A stretch of DNA of 64,000 bases from Rhodoglobus vestalii (GTDB lineage: Bacteria; Actinomycetota; Actinomycetes; Actinomycetales; Microbacteriaceae), in NCBI RefSeq assembly GCF_006788895.1, contig NZ_VFRA01000001.1:2542001-2606000 (forward strand), given 5' to 3'. Shown piece by piece: positions 27,436-36,041 of this stretch. Numbering within the stretch: position 1 is the first letter of the stretch; every line of letters begins with the position of its first letter. The notes beneath the pieces were generated by a model that worked only from the letters and a program-made list of their open reading frames with translations, did not search any database and was not told where the DNA came from. Both the position numbers and the translations under genes were made by a program.

Positions 27436-27921
27436 ATGCGCGTACGACCAGCTCACCGCAGCAGCGCGGCGATCGCACTCGCCCTAGCAGCATCACTGGC
27501 TCTCAGCGCTTGCGTGGCAACATCCCCCGAGCCGGCCGCGACGCCGACCGGTGAAGCTTCGAGCACCCCAGCGCCCGAAGCTACCCCCACCGAACCAATG
27601 CTGCGCCCGGGCGAGGCAGCAGCGGCAAACCGTCAATTTTTTGACCAACTCAACACCGAATATCACGAAGCGAATGGTCGGGCAGATGGCCGCAGCATCG
27701 TTGACAACCTTGTAGCGAATGGCTTCACCAAACAAGACATGGAAGTGACCCCCGACAATACCGCCATCGGTCTCGCTACCGACTCGATCGTTGTCTCGGT
27801 GCGAATCACAGGGGAGTGCCTACTCGGGCAGTTCACCCCTGAAAGCTACGTGTCATCCATCGAACCGCTTCTGGGCACCGGTGGATGCCTGGTGGGCAAG
27901 ACTCGCGCAATCGACTGGTAA
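27436..27921 (+). CDS. lipoprotein of unknown function
   Basis: A 161-residue protein with a typical lipoprotein signal: basic start MRVRPAHRSSA, hydrophobic core ALALAASLALSAC with the lipobox Cys at about residue 27, then a 35-residue Pro/Thr/Glu linker. The folded part (from about residue 60) is small and alpha/beta (NRQFFDQLNTEYHEANGRADGRSIVDNL), with a Cys pair near the end (GECLLGQF and GGCLVGKT). No known function. ATG 27436 is preceded by GAAAGG. Confidence 0.75.
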   Translation: MRVRPAHRSSAAIALALAASLALSACVATSPEPAATPTGEASSTPAPEATPTEPMLRPGEAAAANRQFFDQLNTEYHEANGRADGRSIVDNLVANGFTKQDMEVTPDNTAIGLATDSIVVSVRITGECLLGQFTPESYVSSIEPLLGTGGCLVGKTRAIDW

Positions 27922-27994
27922 CCCGTCAGAACCTGGTTACCCGTCAGCGCCTGGTAGCGCGCGACAACGGGTTCAACTGCCCGCGAAGGCTCCG

Positions 27995-28000
27995 TAGACT
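27995..28000 (+). promoter_or_regulatory. -10 box of leaderless ettA transcript
   Basis: TAGACT, then GGTGGC and the ATG at 28007. The same TAGACT-GGT string precedes rpiB. Confidence 0.6.
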
Positions 28001-28006
28001 GGTGGC

Positions 28007-29689
28007 ATGGCTGAATTCATTTATTCCATGGTGCGCGCGCGAAAAGCGGTTGGCGACAAGCTCATCCTTGACGACGTCACCATGTCTTTCTATCCCGGAG
28101 CAAAAATAGGAGTGGTCGGCCCCAACGGTGCCGGTAAATCCACAATCCTGAAAATCATGGCTGGGCTCGATACCCCCAGCAACGGTGAAGCTCGACTCAG
28201 CCCCGGCTACAGCGTTGGAATCCTCATGCAAGAACCCGAGCTCGACGAAACCAAAACGGTCCTTGAGAACGTTCAAGAGGGTGTTGGCCCGATCAAGGCG
28301 AAGGTCGATCGCCACGCCGCTATTGGCCTCGAAATGGCTGAACCCGATGCCGACTTCGATGCCCTCATGGCCGAAATGGGTTCCCTGCAGGAAGACATCG
28401 ACGCCGCCGACGCGTGGGATCTCGACTCCCAGCTCGAGCAGGCAATGGATGCACTGCGTACGCCGCCCGGAGACTGGCCCGTCGACAAACTCTCCGGTGG
28501 AGAGAAGCGCCGTGTGGCACTCACCAAGCTCCTGCTGCAGAAGCCCGACCTGCTGCTACTCGATGAGCCCACTAACCACCTTGACGCTGAGAGTGTTCTC
28601 TGGCTCGAGCAGCACCTCTCTAAATACCCCGGCGCCGTGCTCGCCGTAACCCACGATAGGTACTTCCTCGACCACGTCGCCGAATGGATCGCAGAAGTCG
28701 ATCGCGGCCACCTCTACCCCTATGAGGGCAACTACTCCACCTACCTCGAGAAGAAGCAAGAACGACTTCAGGTGCAGGGCAAGAAAGACGCGAAGCTCGC
28801 AAAGCGCCTCTCGAGTGAACTTGAATGGGTGCGCTCCAACTCCAAGGGCCGACAGACAAAGTCGAAAGCTCGACTCGCGCGGTACGAAGAAATGGCCAAC
28901 GAAGCGGAGAAAACCAGAAAGCTGGACTTCGAAGAGATCGTCATTCCGATGGGTCCGCGCCTTGGGTCGCAGGTCATCGATGCCAAGAAGCTCAAGAAGG
29001 GCTTTGAGGATCGCGTCCTGATCGACGGACTGAGCTTCACACTTCCTCGCAACGGAATCGTCGGAGTTATTGGCCCGAACGGTGTCGGAAAGACCACGCT
29101 CTTCAAGACCATCGTCGGCCTTGAACCACTCGACGAAGGAACGCTCAAAATCGGCGACACCGTAGACATCTCCTACGTTGACCAGGGCCGTAGTGGCATC
29201 GATCCCAACAAAACCCTGTGGGAAGTCGTTTCCGACGGTCAGGACTACATTCAGGTCGGAAAGACCGAAATCCCGTCACGCGGCTACGTATCCCAGTTTG
29301 GCTTCAAGGGCCCCGACCAGCAAAAAAAGGCCGGCATCCTTTCCGGTGGTGAGCGCAACCGCTTGAACCTGGCGCTCACGCTCAAGCAGGGAGGAAACCT
29401 CCTCCTGCTGGACGAACCGACCAACGACCTCGACGTTGAAACTCTCGGTAGCCTAGAGAACGCCCTGCTTGAGTACCCCGGCTGCGCTGTGGTGATCACT
29501 CACGATAGGTGGTTCCTCGACCGTATTGCGACCCACATCCTCGCCTATGAAGGAACCGACGAGAATCCAGGAAATTGGCACTGGTTCGAAGGAAACTTCG
29601 ACGCCTACGAAGAGAACAAGATTGAGCGACTCGGCCCAGATGCCGCCAAGCCGCACCGCAGCGCCTACCGCAAGCTCACCCGGGACTGA
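28007..29689 (+). CDS. ettA: energy-dependent translational throttle protein EttA
   Basis: An ABC-F ATPase that binds the ribosomal E site and gates the first elongation step according to ATP/ADP level. It is 560 residues, with two ABC domains: GPNGAGKST, LSGGEKRRVALTKLLLQ and LLLLDEPTNHLDAES; then GPNGVGKTT, LSGGERNRLNLALTLKQ and LLLLDEPTNDLD. The linker between them (about residues 240-315, AKRLSSELEWVRSNSKGRQTKSKARL) is the P-site tRNA interaction motif. The N-terminal FIYSMVRARK and the overall length are EttA-specific. There is no membrane domain. Confidence 0.96.
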   Translation: MAEFIYSMVRARKAVGDKLILDDVTMSFYPGAKIGVVGPNGAGKSTILKIMAGLDTPSNGEARLSPGYSVGILMQEPELDETKTVLENVQEGVGPIKAKVDRHAAIGLEMAEPDADFDALMAEMGSLQEDIDAADAWDLDSQLEQAMDALRTPPGDWPVDKLSGGEKRRVALTKLLLQKPDLLLLDEPTNHLDAESVLWLEQHLSKYPGAVLAVTHDRYFLDHVAEWIAEVDRGHLYPYEGNYSTYLEKKQERLQVQGKKDAKLAKRLSSELEWVRSNSKGRQTKSKARLARYEEMANEAEKTRKLDFEEIVIPMGPRLGSQVIDAKKLKKGFEDRVLIDGLSFTLPRNGIVGVIGPNGVGKTTLFKTIVGLEPLDEGTLKIGDTVDISYVDQGRSGIDPNKTLWEVVSDGQDYIQVGKTEIPSRGYVSQFGFKGPDQQKKAGILSGGERNRLNLALTLKQGGNLLLLDEPTNDLDVETLGSLENALLEYPGCAVVITHDRWFLDRIATHILAYEGTDENPGNWHWFEGNFDAYEENKIERLGPDAAKPHRSAYRKLTRD

Positions 29690-29691
29690 GC

Positions 29692-30159
29692 ATGAGGCTC
29701 CACGTACCGCTCCCGCTGCGCTGGTCAGACGTCGATGCGTACCAACACGTCAATAATGCTGAAGTGTTTCGCCTGCTCGAAGAGGCACGCATTCACGCAT
29801 TCTGGCCAGCCGCGGGAACGGATGCGCCCCTCACCGCAGTGCTCGATGGTCGCCCCGGTGGTCCAACAATGACCCTTATTGCGCGTCAAGAGATCGAATA
29901 CCTGCTGCCGATTCCGTATCTGCGAGAACCCATCGACATCGAACTGTGGATCGGTCGTGTCGGGGGAGCAAGCCTCGAAGTCTGCTATGAAATTCACACC
30001 CCAGTGGGCATCGAGCCGCGTGAACTGTATGTTCGCGCGTCGACGACGCTCGTACTAGTCGATACGGTAACTTCGCGGCCGCAGCGCATCAGCGATGAGC
30101 AGCGACAAGTCTTCGCGCGCTACGTGGAGGAGCCGCTGCAGTTCACGAAGCGACGCTAG
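29692..30159 (+). CDS. acyl-CoA thioesterase (4HBT hotdog family)
   Basis: A 155-residue single-hotdog thioesterase beginning MRLHVPLPLRWSDVDAYQHVNNAEVFRLLEEAR, with the 4HBT pattern RWSDVDAYQHVNN in which Asp is the likely catalytic residue and HVNN the family signature. The acyl substrate is unknown. It starts 2 nt after the ettA stop, so it is co-transcribed with ettA. Its 3' end overlaps the convergent glycerate kinase gene by 4 nt. Confidence 0.85.
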   Translation: MRLHVPLPLRWSDVDAYQHVNNAEVFRLLEEARIHAFWPAAGTDAPLTAVLDGRPGGPTMTLIARQEIEYLLPIPYLREPIDIELWIGRVGGASLEVCYEIHTPVGIEPRELYVRASTTLVLVDTVTSRPQRISDEQRQVFARYVEEPLQFTKRR

Positions 30160-31340
30160 AACCCTTCGTTGACGTCGAGCCACTCAGCAACCGCGTGTGC
30201 GCCCCTCGCCTCAAGAAGTTGGGCGGCGTAGTGAAACAGCTCTTTGCGATTCTCGATACCCGAGCCGAGCGGCAGCACAAGGTCGATACCCGCAGCGGCT
30301 GATTCCTCGGGGGTGAGATGGTTGATTGCGGCGACAACGGCTAACCACGATTCGGGGCCTTTGGCGCGGCGAAGGTAGTCAACGACTTTGCCATCGAGCG
30401 ACTGCTGATCAAGTCGGCCCTCACCCGTGAGAATCACATCGGCACTGGCGATGGCCTCGCTGAGGCCAATCACGTCAGCAACGAGTTGTGCACCGGGGGT
30501 GAGCTCTGCACTGAACAGTGCGACGAGCCCGGCCGCGATGCCACCAGCGGCACCGATGCCGGGCAGTGAAGCGATACCCGCGGCGGAGAAGCCGCGCTTG
30601 GAGGCCTGCGAAGTTTTCGCCAGCACCACCGACAATCGGGTGAGTCCGGCATCCAATACTGCAACATCGGATGCGGATGCACCCTTCTGAGGTCCGAAGA
30701 CGTGGGCTGCGCCGTGCGGGCCGGTGAGTGGATTGGTGACATCGACGGCGATGTGCCAGGTCGTCTCGAGGGCGCCATCAATGAGGTCACTCACGTCAAT
30801 CGTTTCGAGGGAAGCCAACTCTCCGCCACCCGCCCCGAGCTCGTTGCCAGCAGCATCGAGGAATCGTATGCCGAGGGCTCGCAGAAGCCCGGTTCCACCG
30901 TCGGTGCTGGCGGAACCGCCGAGAAAGAGGGTGATGTCGCGGGCGCCATCGGAGATCACCTGAGCGGCGATGAGGCCGACCCCGAAGCTGTCAGCACGCA
31001 GTGGTTCGGCGGCGACATCGCCCACGTGGGGGAGCCCATTGGCTTGGGCTGCTTCGATGACTGCGCGAAGACCTTCGAGATCGAAACCATAGTCGGCTTC
31101 GCGCTCACGCCCGAGAGCATCAACAGAGGTCATGGTCAGCGGAGGTTGGAGCCAGGCGGATAGCACCGAGTCAAGGGAGCCCTCTCCGCCGTCCGCCATG
31201 GGGAACGTGAGCACGGTGGCGTTCTCGGGCAGCACCTCGCGGGCCCCGCGTTCGAGAGCGGCAGCGGCATCCCGAGCGCTCAGACTGCCCTTGAAGCAGT
31301 CGGGGGCAATGACGATTACGGGATTGTGGATATCGGGCAC
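30156..31340 (-). CDS. glycerate kinase (GarK/GlxK family)
   Basis: Phosphorylates D-glycerate (to 2-phosphoglycerate in this family), feeding glyoxylate or serine breakdown into glycolysis. The 394-residue protein has the family N-terminus VIAPDCFKGSLSARDAAAALERGA, the MADGGEGSLDSVL motif near residue 48-60, and ITLFLGGSASTDGGTGLLRALGIRF in the middle. The C-terminus has VILTGEGRLDQQSLDGKVV. GTG 31340 has a leaderless-type promoter, TAGGGT-N6-GTG. No other glyoxylate genes are nearby. Confidence 0.92.
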   Translation of the reverse strand: MPDIHNPVIVIAPDCFKGSLSARDAAAALERGAREVLPENATVLTFPMADGGEGSLDSVLSAWLQPPLTMTSVDALGREREADYGFDLEGLRAVIEAAQANGLPHVGDVAAEPLRADSFGVGLIAAQVISDGARDITLFLGGSASTDGGTGLLRALGIRFLDAAGNELGAGGGELASLETIDVSDLIDGALETTWHIAVDVTNPLTGPHGAAHVFGPQKGASASDVAVLDAGLTRLSVVLAKTSQASKRGFSAAGIASLPGIGAAGGIAAGLVALFSAELTPGAQLVADVIGLSEAIASADVILTGEGRLDQQSLDGKVVDYLRRAKGPESWLAVVAAINHLTPEESAAAGIDLVLPLGSGIENRKELFHYAAQLLEARGAHAVAEWLDVNEGF

Positions 31341-31346
31341 GCTTCG

Positions 31347-31352
31347 ACCCTA
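31347..31352 (-). promoter_or_regulatory. -10 box of leaderless glycerate kinase transcript
   Basis: TAGGGT on the minus strand, then CGAAGC and the GTG at 31340. Confidence 0.5.
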
Positions 31353-31388
31353 GCGCCCACGAGCCGTGCGGAATGGTTGCCGTTAACG

Positions 31389-31418
31389 AAAAAGGGGCCG
31401 CCCGAAGGCGACCCCTTT
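31389..31418 (-). terminator. rho-independent terminator of the opu operon
   Basis: AAAGGGG (31391-31397) pairs with CCCCTTT (31412-31418) and CGCC (31399-31402) with GGCG (31407-31410), with one C-A mismatch. On the minus strand it is followed by TTTTTCG from the run of A at 31389-31393. It lies about 45 nt after the opuAC stop. Confidence 0.85.
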
Positions 31419-31461
31419 GTGTGAATTACGGCGGTACTAACGCCGCGAGTTTCACACGGTA

Positions 31462-32355
31462 TTAGCTGGTGAGGCCGTCAACGTAGTCCTGGTTCGCTGC
31501 GATCCAGTCGGCAACGATGGGCTCGTAGTCGGTTCCCTCGTACTCGTTGTACATGACGTTCTCGAGCGAGTAGAGCAGCTCGGAGTCCATCTTGAAGTCA
31601 GAGATCCACTCGGTGATCTGCGGCATTTCGTCGCTCAGGGTGTCGCGTGCGAAGGAGTGAATGCTCTCCTGGTCGCCGAGGGTTCCCTCGGGGTCAGCAA
31701 GGTCCTTGATGGGGAATGCATCGTAGGCCCAGTGCGGACGCCAGAGCGTCACAGCAATGTTCTCACCGTTGTCGAGCGCTGCCTGAAGTTCGGCAAGCAT
31801 CGCCGGGGTCGACGAGGTCAGAAGCTCCATGCCGTCAAGACCGTAGGTAGGCATGGTGTTGTCCATGACTGCTTCGGTGAGGCCAGCACCCGGCTCGATA
31901 CCGACGATGCGGTTGCCGAAAGTGTCAGCGTTTGCTGCGAGCTCTTCGAGCGAGTCAATCGGTGCGTCTTCGTTTACCGCAACGGTCAGAACTGCTTCGT
32001 CGTTCCAGGCGCCGAGGTCTTCGATGGTGTCGCCGTACTCCTCCATCAGGCTTGCGTGGGTGACGGGCAGCCATCCATCAAGCGCGATGTCATAGTCTCC
32101 GGTGCTGAGGCCCGAGAAGATCGGGGTGACGTCGGCATATTCCAGCTCTACGTTGTAGCCCTCGTCTTCAAGGATTGCCTTCCAGAGGAACGAAACTGCT
32201 TCACCCTCGGGCCAACCGTTGAATACGGCGATGGTGAGGTCCTTGTTCTCGGCACCGTCACCTGCCGCGGTGTCATTTCCGCCTGCGGCGCAAGCCGACA
32301 GACCGAGGAGCGTTGCCGCTCCGATTGCGAATGCAGCGCGTGTCTGCTTCTTCAT
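31462..32355 (-). CDS. opuAC: glycine betaine/proline ABC transporter substrate-binding lipoprotein
   Basis: Captures betaine-type osmoprotectants outside the membrane for the OpuA transporter. The 297-residue protein has a lipoprotein signal (MKKQTRAAFAIGAATLLGLSAC, lipidated Cys22) and an OpuAC domain starting LTIAVFNGWPEGEAVSFLWKAILEDEG, where the Trp is part of the aromatic box that holds the quaternary amine; more aromatics follow in DGWLPVTHASLM and LWRPHWAYDAF. ATG 32355 has AAGGACG upstream. It is the last gene of opuAA-AB-AC and is followed by a terminator. Confidence 0.93.
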   Translation of the reverse strand: MKKQTRAAFAIGAATLLGLSACAAGGNDTAAGDGAENKDLTIAVFNGWPEGEAVSFLWKAILEDEGYNVELEYADVTPIFSGLSTGDYDIALDGWLPVTHASLMEEYGDTIEDLGAWNDEAVLTVAVNEDAPIDSLEELAANADTFGNRIVGIEPGAGLTEAVMDNTMPTYGLDGMELLTSSTPAMLAELQAALDNGENIAVTLWRPHWAYDAFPIKDLADPEGTLGDQESIHSFARDTLSDEMPQITEWISDFKMDSELLYSLENVMYNEYEGTDYEPIVADWIAANQDYVDGLTS

Positions 32356-32458
32356 TGTGTCGTCCTTTTCTGTCAACGCTGAAGCGTCGACGGTGTTGAC
32401 GTCGATGCACACAGAATGTTCTGTATGCCGGGAACGAGCGCGGGTGAGCGCCCGAAAA

Positions 32459-33427
32459 TTAGCGAGAGGGCGGAGTCAGTTCTGCCGGCTCGGCGCTGGC
32501 GGCCGAAGTGGTCGAGCCGGTGAGGTCAGGGTCTGCCGTGTCAGCTGTGGTGGGTTTTCCGCGGAAGTTGAACGATTCGATGATGAAGCGGAAGTACCCT
32601 TTGCCTGAGCCGAAGGATGCCGTGAGCCGGTCAAGGAAGATCGCCAACAGCACGACTGACAGGCCAGCTTCGAACCCGAGCGAGACATCCGCCCGACTGA
32701 GGCTCTGGATGACGGGCTGTCCGAGCCCGCCGGCACCAACCATCGAGGCGATAACGACCATCGACAGTGAGAGCATGATCACCTGGTTGATGCCAGCCAT
32801 GATGGAGGGCAGGGCGAGCGGAAGCTGAATCTGTCGAAGGATTCGCCCGGGTGAGGACCCAAACGCTTGACCCGCTTCGACAACCTCTTTGTCGACGCCA
32901 CGAATACCGAGTTCAGTAAGACGCACGCCGGGGGCAAGAGCGAAGAGCACCGTTGCGACAATTCCGGGCACGTCACCAATGCGGAACAGGATGAGGGCCG
33001 GGATCAGATAGACGAATGCGGGCATCGTCTGCAGGAAGTCCAGCACTGGTTTTACCAGTGTCGACACTGTCTGATACTTCGCGGCAAGAATTCCCAGCGG
33101 AACGCTGATGATGACGGCGATTGCTGCGGCTACGAGCACCAACGCGAGGGTGTCCATCGCGTTTTCCCACTGATTGAGGCTGAGGATCAGAAGGAAACCG
33201 ACGGTGGTTCCCAGAGAAAACTTCCATCCACGGGCGATGAAGGCGACCGCAGCGAAAATAATGAGCATCACCCAGAATGGCGGGGAGGTAAAGAGGAAGT
33301 TCATCCCGTCGGCAACCGACGCGATCATGAACTTGATTACATCGAAGAAGACTCCGAAGGTCTGCGTGATGTAGTCAATTCCATCTTCGACCCACCGGCC
33401 GAGGGGAAGTCTGGGGAAATCGTTCAT
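32459..33427 (-). CDS. opuAB: glycine betaine/proline ABC transporter permease
   Basis: The membrane channel of the OpuA-type transporter. It is 322 residues with about seven helices between residues 45 and 285, and the EAA loop VVEAGQAFGSSPGRILRQIQLPLALPSIMAGINQ that contacts the ATPase. The N-terminus (LPLGRWVEDGIDYITQTFGVFFDVI) matches ProW/OpuAB. The C-terminal 40 residues are a polar tail. It overlaps opuAA by 4 nt and is followed after 103 nt by opuAC. Confidence 0.94.
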   Translation of the reverse strand: MNDFPRLPLGRWVEDGIDYITQTFGVFFDVIKFMIASVADGMNFLFTSPPFWVMLIIFAAVAFIARGWKFSLGTTVGFLLILSLNQWENAMDTLALVLVAAAIAVIISVPLGILAAKYQTVSTLVKPVLDFLQTMPAFVYLIPALILFRIGDVPGIVATVLFALAPGVRLTELGIRGVDKEVVEAGQAFGSSPGRILRQIQLPLALPSIMAGINQVIMLSLSMVVIASMVGAGGLGQPVIQSLSRADVSLGFEAGLSVVLLAIFLDRLTASFGSGKGYFRFIIESFNFRGKPTTADTADPDLTGSTTSAASAEPAELTPPSR

Positions 33428-34755
33428 CGTACGACCTCCTTCTCGGTGGTGGATTCAGCAGGAGTTTCAGGGGTGGCGAGCGCGTCCGTGATTAGATCAG
33501 TGGAGACTGTCAGCGGAGGCTCCATAGTGGGCTGTTCACCCGTATCGGTTGACACGTTGCCGAGTGCGGCGAGAAGGGTGACGCGGGGCACAACGCCCAA
33601 GAGGCGACCACGGTCATCAATCACTGCCAGCGGCAGTGGACTCTCGACGGCGGGCACAAAGAGGTCAGCGAGTGCGGTGTCTTCTGGCACGGCATTGAAC
33701 TCGTCACTCAAAATTGTTGACAGATCAGTGATTCCCTTGTGCACCAGCTTCATGGCATCCGCGTCGCGAACGACACCCTGCAGAGTGCGATCACGACTAA
33801 CAACGAAAGCGGTCGATGTCTGCAAATCGCGCATGATCTTCAATGCTGCACGGGGCCCGGCGCCGGCAAATACTGTCGCACGCACGGGCTCCATGACGCT
33901 GGATGCCGTGAGAACACGCGAGCGGTCAACATCCTGAACGAACTGAGCAACGTAGTCGTTGGCGGGATCGGTGAGGATGTCCTCAGGCGTACCGATCTGA
34001 ACGATGCGGCCATCCCGCATTACTGCGATGCGATCGCCGAGGAACATGGCCTCATTGAGATCGTGGGTGATGAAAACGATTGTTTTACCGAGTGCGGTTT
34101 GCAGCTCAAGGAGCTGTTCTTGCATCTCGCGACGGATGAGCGGGTCGAGCGCACTGAAGGCTTCGTCCATAAGCAATACGTCGGTGTCGGCGGTGAGAGC
34201 GCGGGCGAGGCCCACACGCTGCTGCATTCCACCGGAAAGTTCGGATGGCATCTTCTCGCCCCAGCCCTCAAGGCCAACGAGATCGATCGTCTTTTGTGCG
34301 CGAGCGAGACGTTCAGCCTTGGGGATGCCCTGGACTTCGAGGGCGTAGGCGGCATTTTCGAGAACGCTGCGGTGAGGGAAGAGTGCGAAGTGTTGGAACA
34401 CCATTGAGATCCGCTTGCGGCGAACCTCACGGAGTTTGGAGGCAGAGAGTGCCGTAATTGTGTCGCCACCGACCGTGACGGTGCCCGAAGTTGTGTCCCA
34501 CAGCCCATTGAGCATGCGGATCAGCGTTGATTTGCCTGACCCGGAGAGGCCCATGACGACGAAGATTTCGCCCTTATGTACGTCGAAGCTTGCGTCGATG
34601 ACAGCGGCGGTACCCAGTTCTGTGATCTCATCTCGGGTGGCTCCGTCCTGAAGTTTTTTCACTGCTTCGCTGGGGCGACGCCCAAAAACCTTATAGAGGT
34701 TCTTGGCGCTGACTGCGATTTGCTCGGTCACGTTCTCCTGAATGCTCGGCACCAT
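33424..34755 (-). CDS. opuAA: glycine betaine/proline ABC transporter ATPase with CBS domains
   Basis: Drives uptake of betaine or proline and senses ionic strength through CBS domains. The 443-residue protein has Walker A GLSGSGKSTLIRMLNGL, signature LSGGMQQRVGLARAL, Walker B VLLMDEAFSALDPL and two C-terminal CBS repeats (about 275-395). The N-terminal YKVFGRRPSEAVKKL is typical of ProV/OpuAA. I chose ATG 34755 with GGAG 5 nt upstream; GTG 34731 (AGGAGAAC just before it) is an alternative. It heads the opu operon. Confidence 0.93.
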   Translation of the reverse strand: MVPSIQENVTEQIAVSAKNLYKVFGRRPSEAVKKLQDGATRDEITELGTAAVIDASFDVHKGEIFVVMGLSGSGKSTLIRMLNGLWDTTSGTVTVGGDTITALSASKLREVRRKRISMVFQHFALFPHRSVLENAAYALEVQGIPKAERLARAQKTIDLVGLEGWGEKMPSELSGGMQQRVGLARALTADTDVLLMDEAFSALDPLIRREMQEQLLELQTALGKTIVFITHDLNEAMFLGDRIAVMRDGRIVQIGTPEDILTDPANDYVAQFVQDVDRSRVLTASSVMEPVRATVFAGAGPRAALKIMRDLQTSTAFVVSRDRTLQGVVRDADAMKLVHKGITDLSTILSDEFNAVPEDTALADLFVPAVESPLPLAVIDDRGRLLGVVPRVTLLAALGNVSTDTGEQPTMEPPLTVSTDLITDALATPETPAESTTEKEVVR

Positions 34756-35154
34756 GCGGGCTCCGCTCTTCTTGATTACGGTCCGGGTTGCACACACGCA
34801 TGGCACTCACGTGGCGCTCAATCGAGCCAACGTGAAGAGGGGAACCATTGTCGGAATGATTCCAGTGGGAGACAACCGTACGAACGTCGACCCGACGGGC
34901 GGGAAGGCGCGCGCGGCCTGTTTCTTAGCACCCGGTTCGCACCACCACATGGGGTGAAGCAAGAACCAAGCCGATAACCACGGTAACGCGTTTGCGGCTA
35001 TTTCGCAGGTTCAGGTCCACCAGAGGGGGGACATAACGCCGGTGTTTGTGGCTACGATCCGCGGCAGCGTAGGCATCGGAGCCTCTCGGCTTCGTTGCCT
35101 GTTCGTTATACAGGCCAATGTGGCTCTGCTTTCCCGAGCACTCAAGAATCTGTG
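34756..35154. other. 399-bp intergenic region upstream of opuAA
   Basis: Holds the opuAA promoter and ribosome site at its left end. No open frame here has a family match or good start, and I see no clear hairpin terminator for tesB, which ends at its right edge. The stretch is unusually long for this window, so a regulatory region for osmotic control of opu is plausible but not shown. Confidence 0.5.
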
Positions 35155-36021
35155 CTACCGAGGTGGACGCACCATGCCTTCTTGCGCGACGCTGGCAATG
35201 AGATGGCCCGAGCGGTCATAGATGCGCCCCAGCGCGAGGCCACGCCCGCCGATCGCATTCGGTGACTCCTGAACGTAGAGCAGCCACTCATCCACTCGTG
35301 CCTGACGGTGCCACCACATCGCGTGGTCGAGGCTCGCAACTTTGATGCCGGGAGTCGCCCACGCCAAGCCATGGCGACGCATGATCGACTCCAGAATCGA
35401 ATAGTCGCTGGCGTAGGCGAGCGCGGCGCGGTGCAAATTCATGTCATCGGGCATCGCGCCGACCGATTTCAGCCAGACAGCCTGATGCGCCACTTGAGGC
35501 CCATCAACGCTGATGAAGAGTGGGGAAGGAACGTAGCGCATATCGAAGGGCCGCTCGGATGCCCAATAGCGAGCAACCGGATGATCGAGCGAAGCCAACG
35601 ATTCTGCTGTTGTGGGCAGCGACTCGGGGTCGGGCAAGTCGCCGGGCATCGCGATCTGATGATCAAGACCCTTATCCTCGTCTTGGAACGAGGCAATCGC
35701 CGACAGGATCGGAACACCGTCCTGATATGCCTGAGTGCGGCGGGTCGAGAACGAGCGACCGTCATGGATTCGGTCAACGGAAAACGTGATGGGCAGCTTT
35801 ACATCGCCCGGCCGCAAAAAGTATCCATGCATTGAATGCACGATGCGGTCCTCCGCCAGAGTGCGCTGAGCGGCCACGAGCGCCTGTGCGAGCACTTGCC
35901 CGCCGAAGACTCGCCCCTGCGGCATCCACTGGCTGGGGCCGGTAAAAATATCTTCGTTCGTTCGTGCGCCGGTGTCGGTCAGATCGAGGGCCGTCAGAAG
36001 CCCAGACATAGGGTCGCTCAT
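35155..36021 (-). CDS. tesB: acyl-CoA thioesterase II
   Basis: Hydrolyses medium- and long-chain acyl-CoA. The 288-residue protein has the double-hotdog architecture of TesB: first half with RVFGGQVLAQALVAAQRTL and HSMHGYFLRPGD, second half with LDHAMWWHRQARVDEWLLYVQESPNAIGGRGLALGRIYDRSG. Both the catalytic Asp (LDHAMWWH) and the Gln of GGQ are present. ATG 36021 has a leaderless-type TAAACT 6 nt upstream. It is 20 nt from a divergent gene. Confidence 0.94.
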   Translation of the reverse strand: MSDPMSGLLTALDLTDTGARTNEDIFTGPSQWMPQGRVFGGQVLAQALVAAQRTLAEDRIVHSMHGYFLRPGDVKLPITFSVDRIHDGRSFSTRRTQAYQDGVPILSAIASFQDEDKGLDHQIAMPGDLPDPESLPTTAESLASLDHPVARYWASERPFDMRYVPSPLFISVDGPQVAHQAVWLKSVGAMPDDMNLHRAALAYASDYSILESIMRRHGLAWATPGIKVASLDHAMWWHRQARVDEWLLYVQESPNAIGGRGLALGRIYDRSGHLIASVAQEGMVRPPR

Positions 36022-36026
36022 GCCTG

Positions 36027-36033
36027 TAGTTTA
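36027..36033. promoter_or_regulatory. overlapping bidirectional -10 boxes (tesB / 36042)
   Basis: On the minus strand TAAACT (36033-36028) lies 6 nt before the tesB ATG. On the plus strand TAGTTT (36027-36032) lies 9 nt before the ATG at 36042. The two hexamers share five base pairs, so one melted region could serve both directions. Confidence 0.45.
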
Positions 36034-36041
36034 GAAGACCT

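Noticed and set aside
32867-33937. 356-residue plus-strand frame across opuAA/opuAB
   Set aside because: It crosses the overlap of two well-supported minus-strand genes.
34742-34957. small genes upstream of opuAA on the plus strand
   Set aside because: Overlaps the opuAA start region, has no family match, and the codons look like intergenic sequence.
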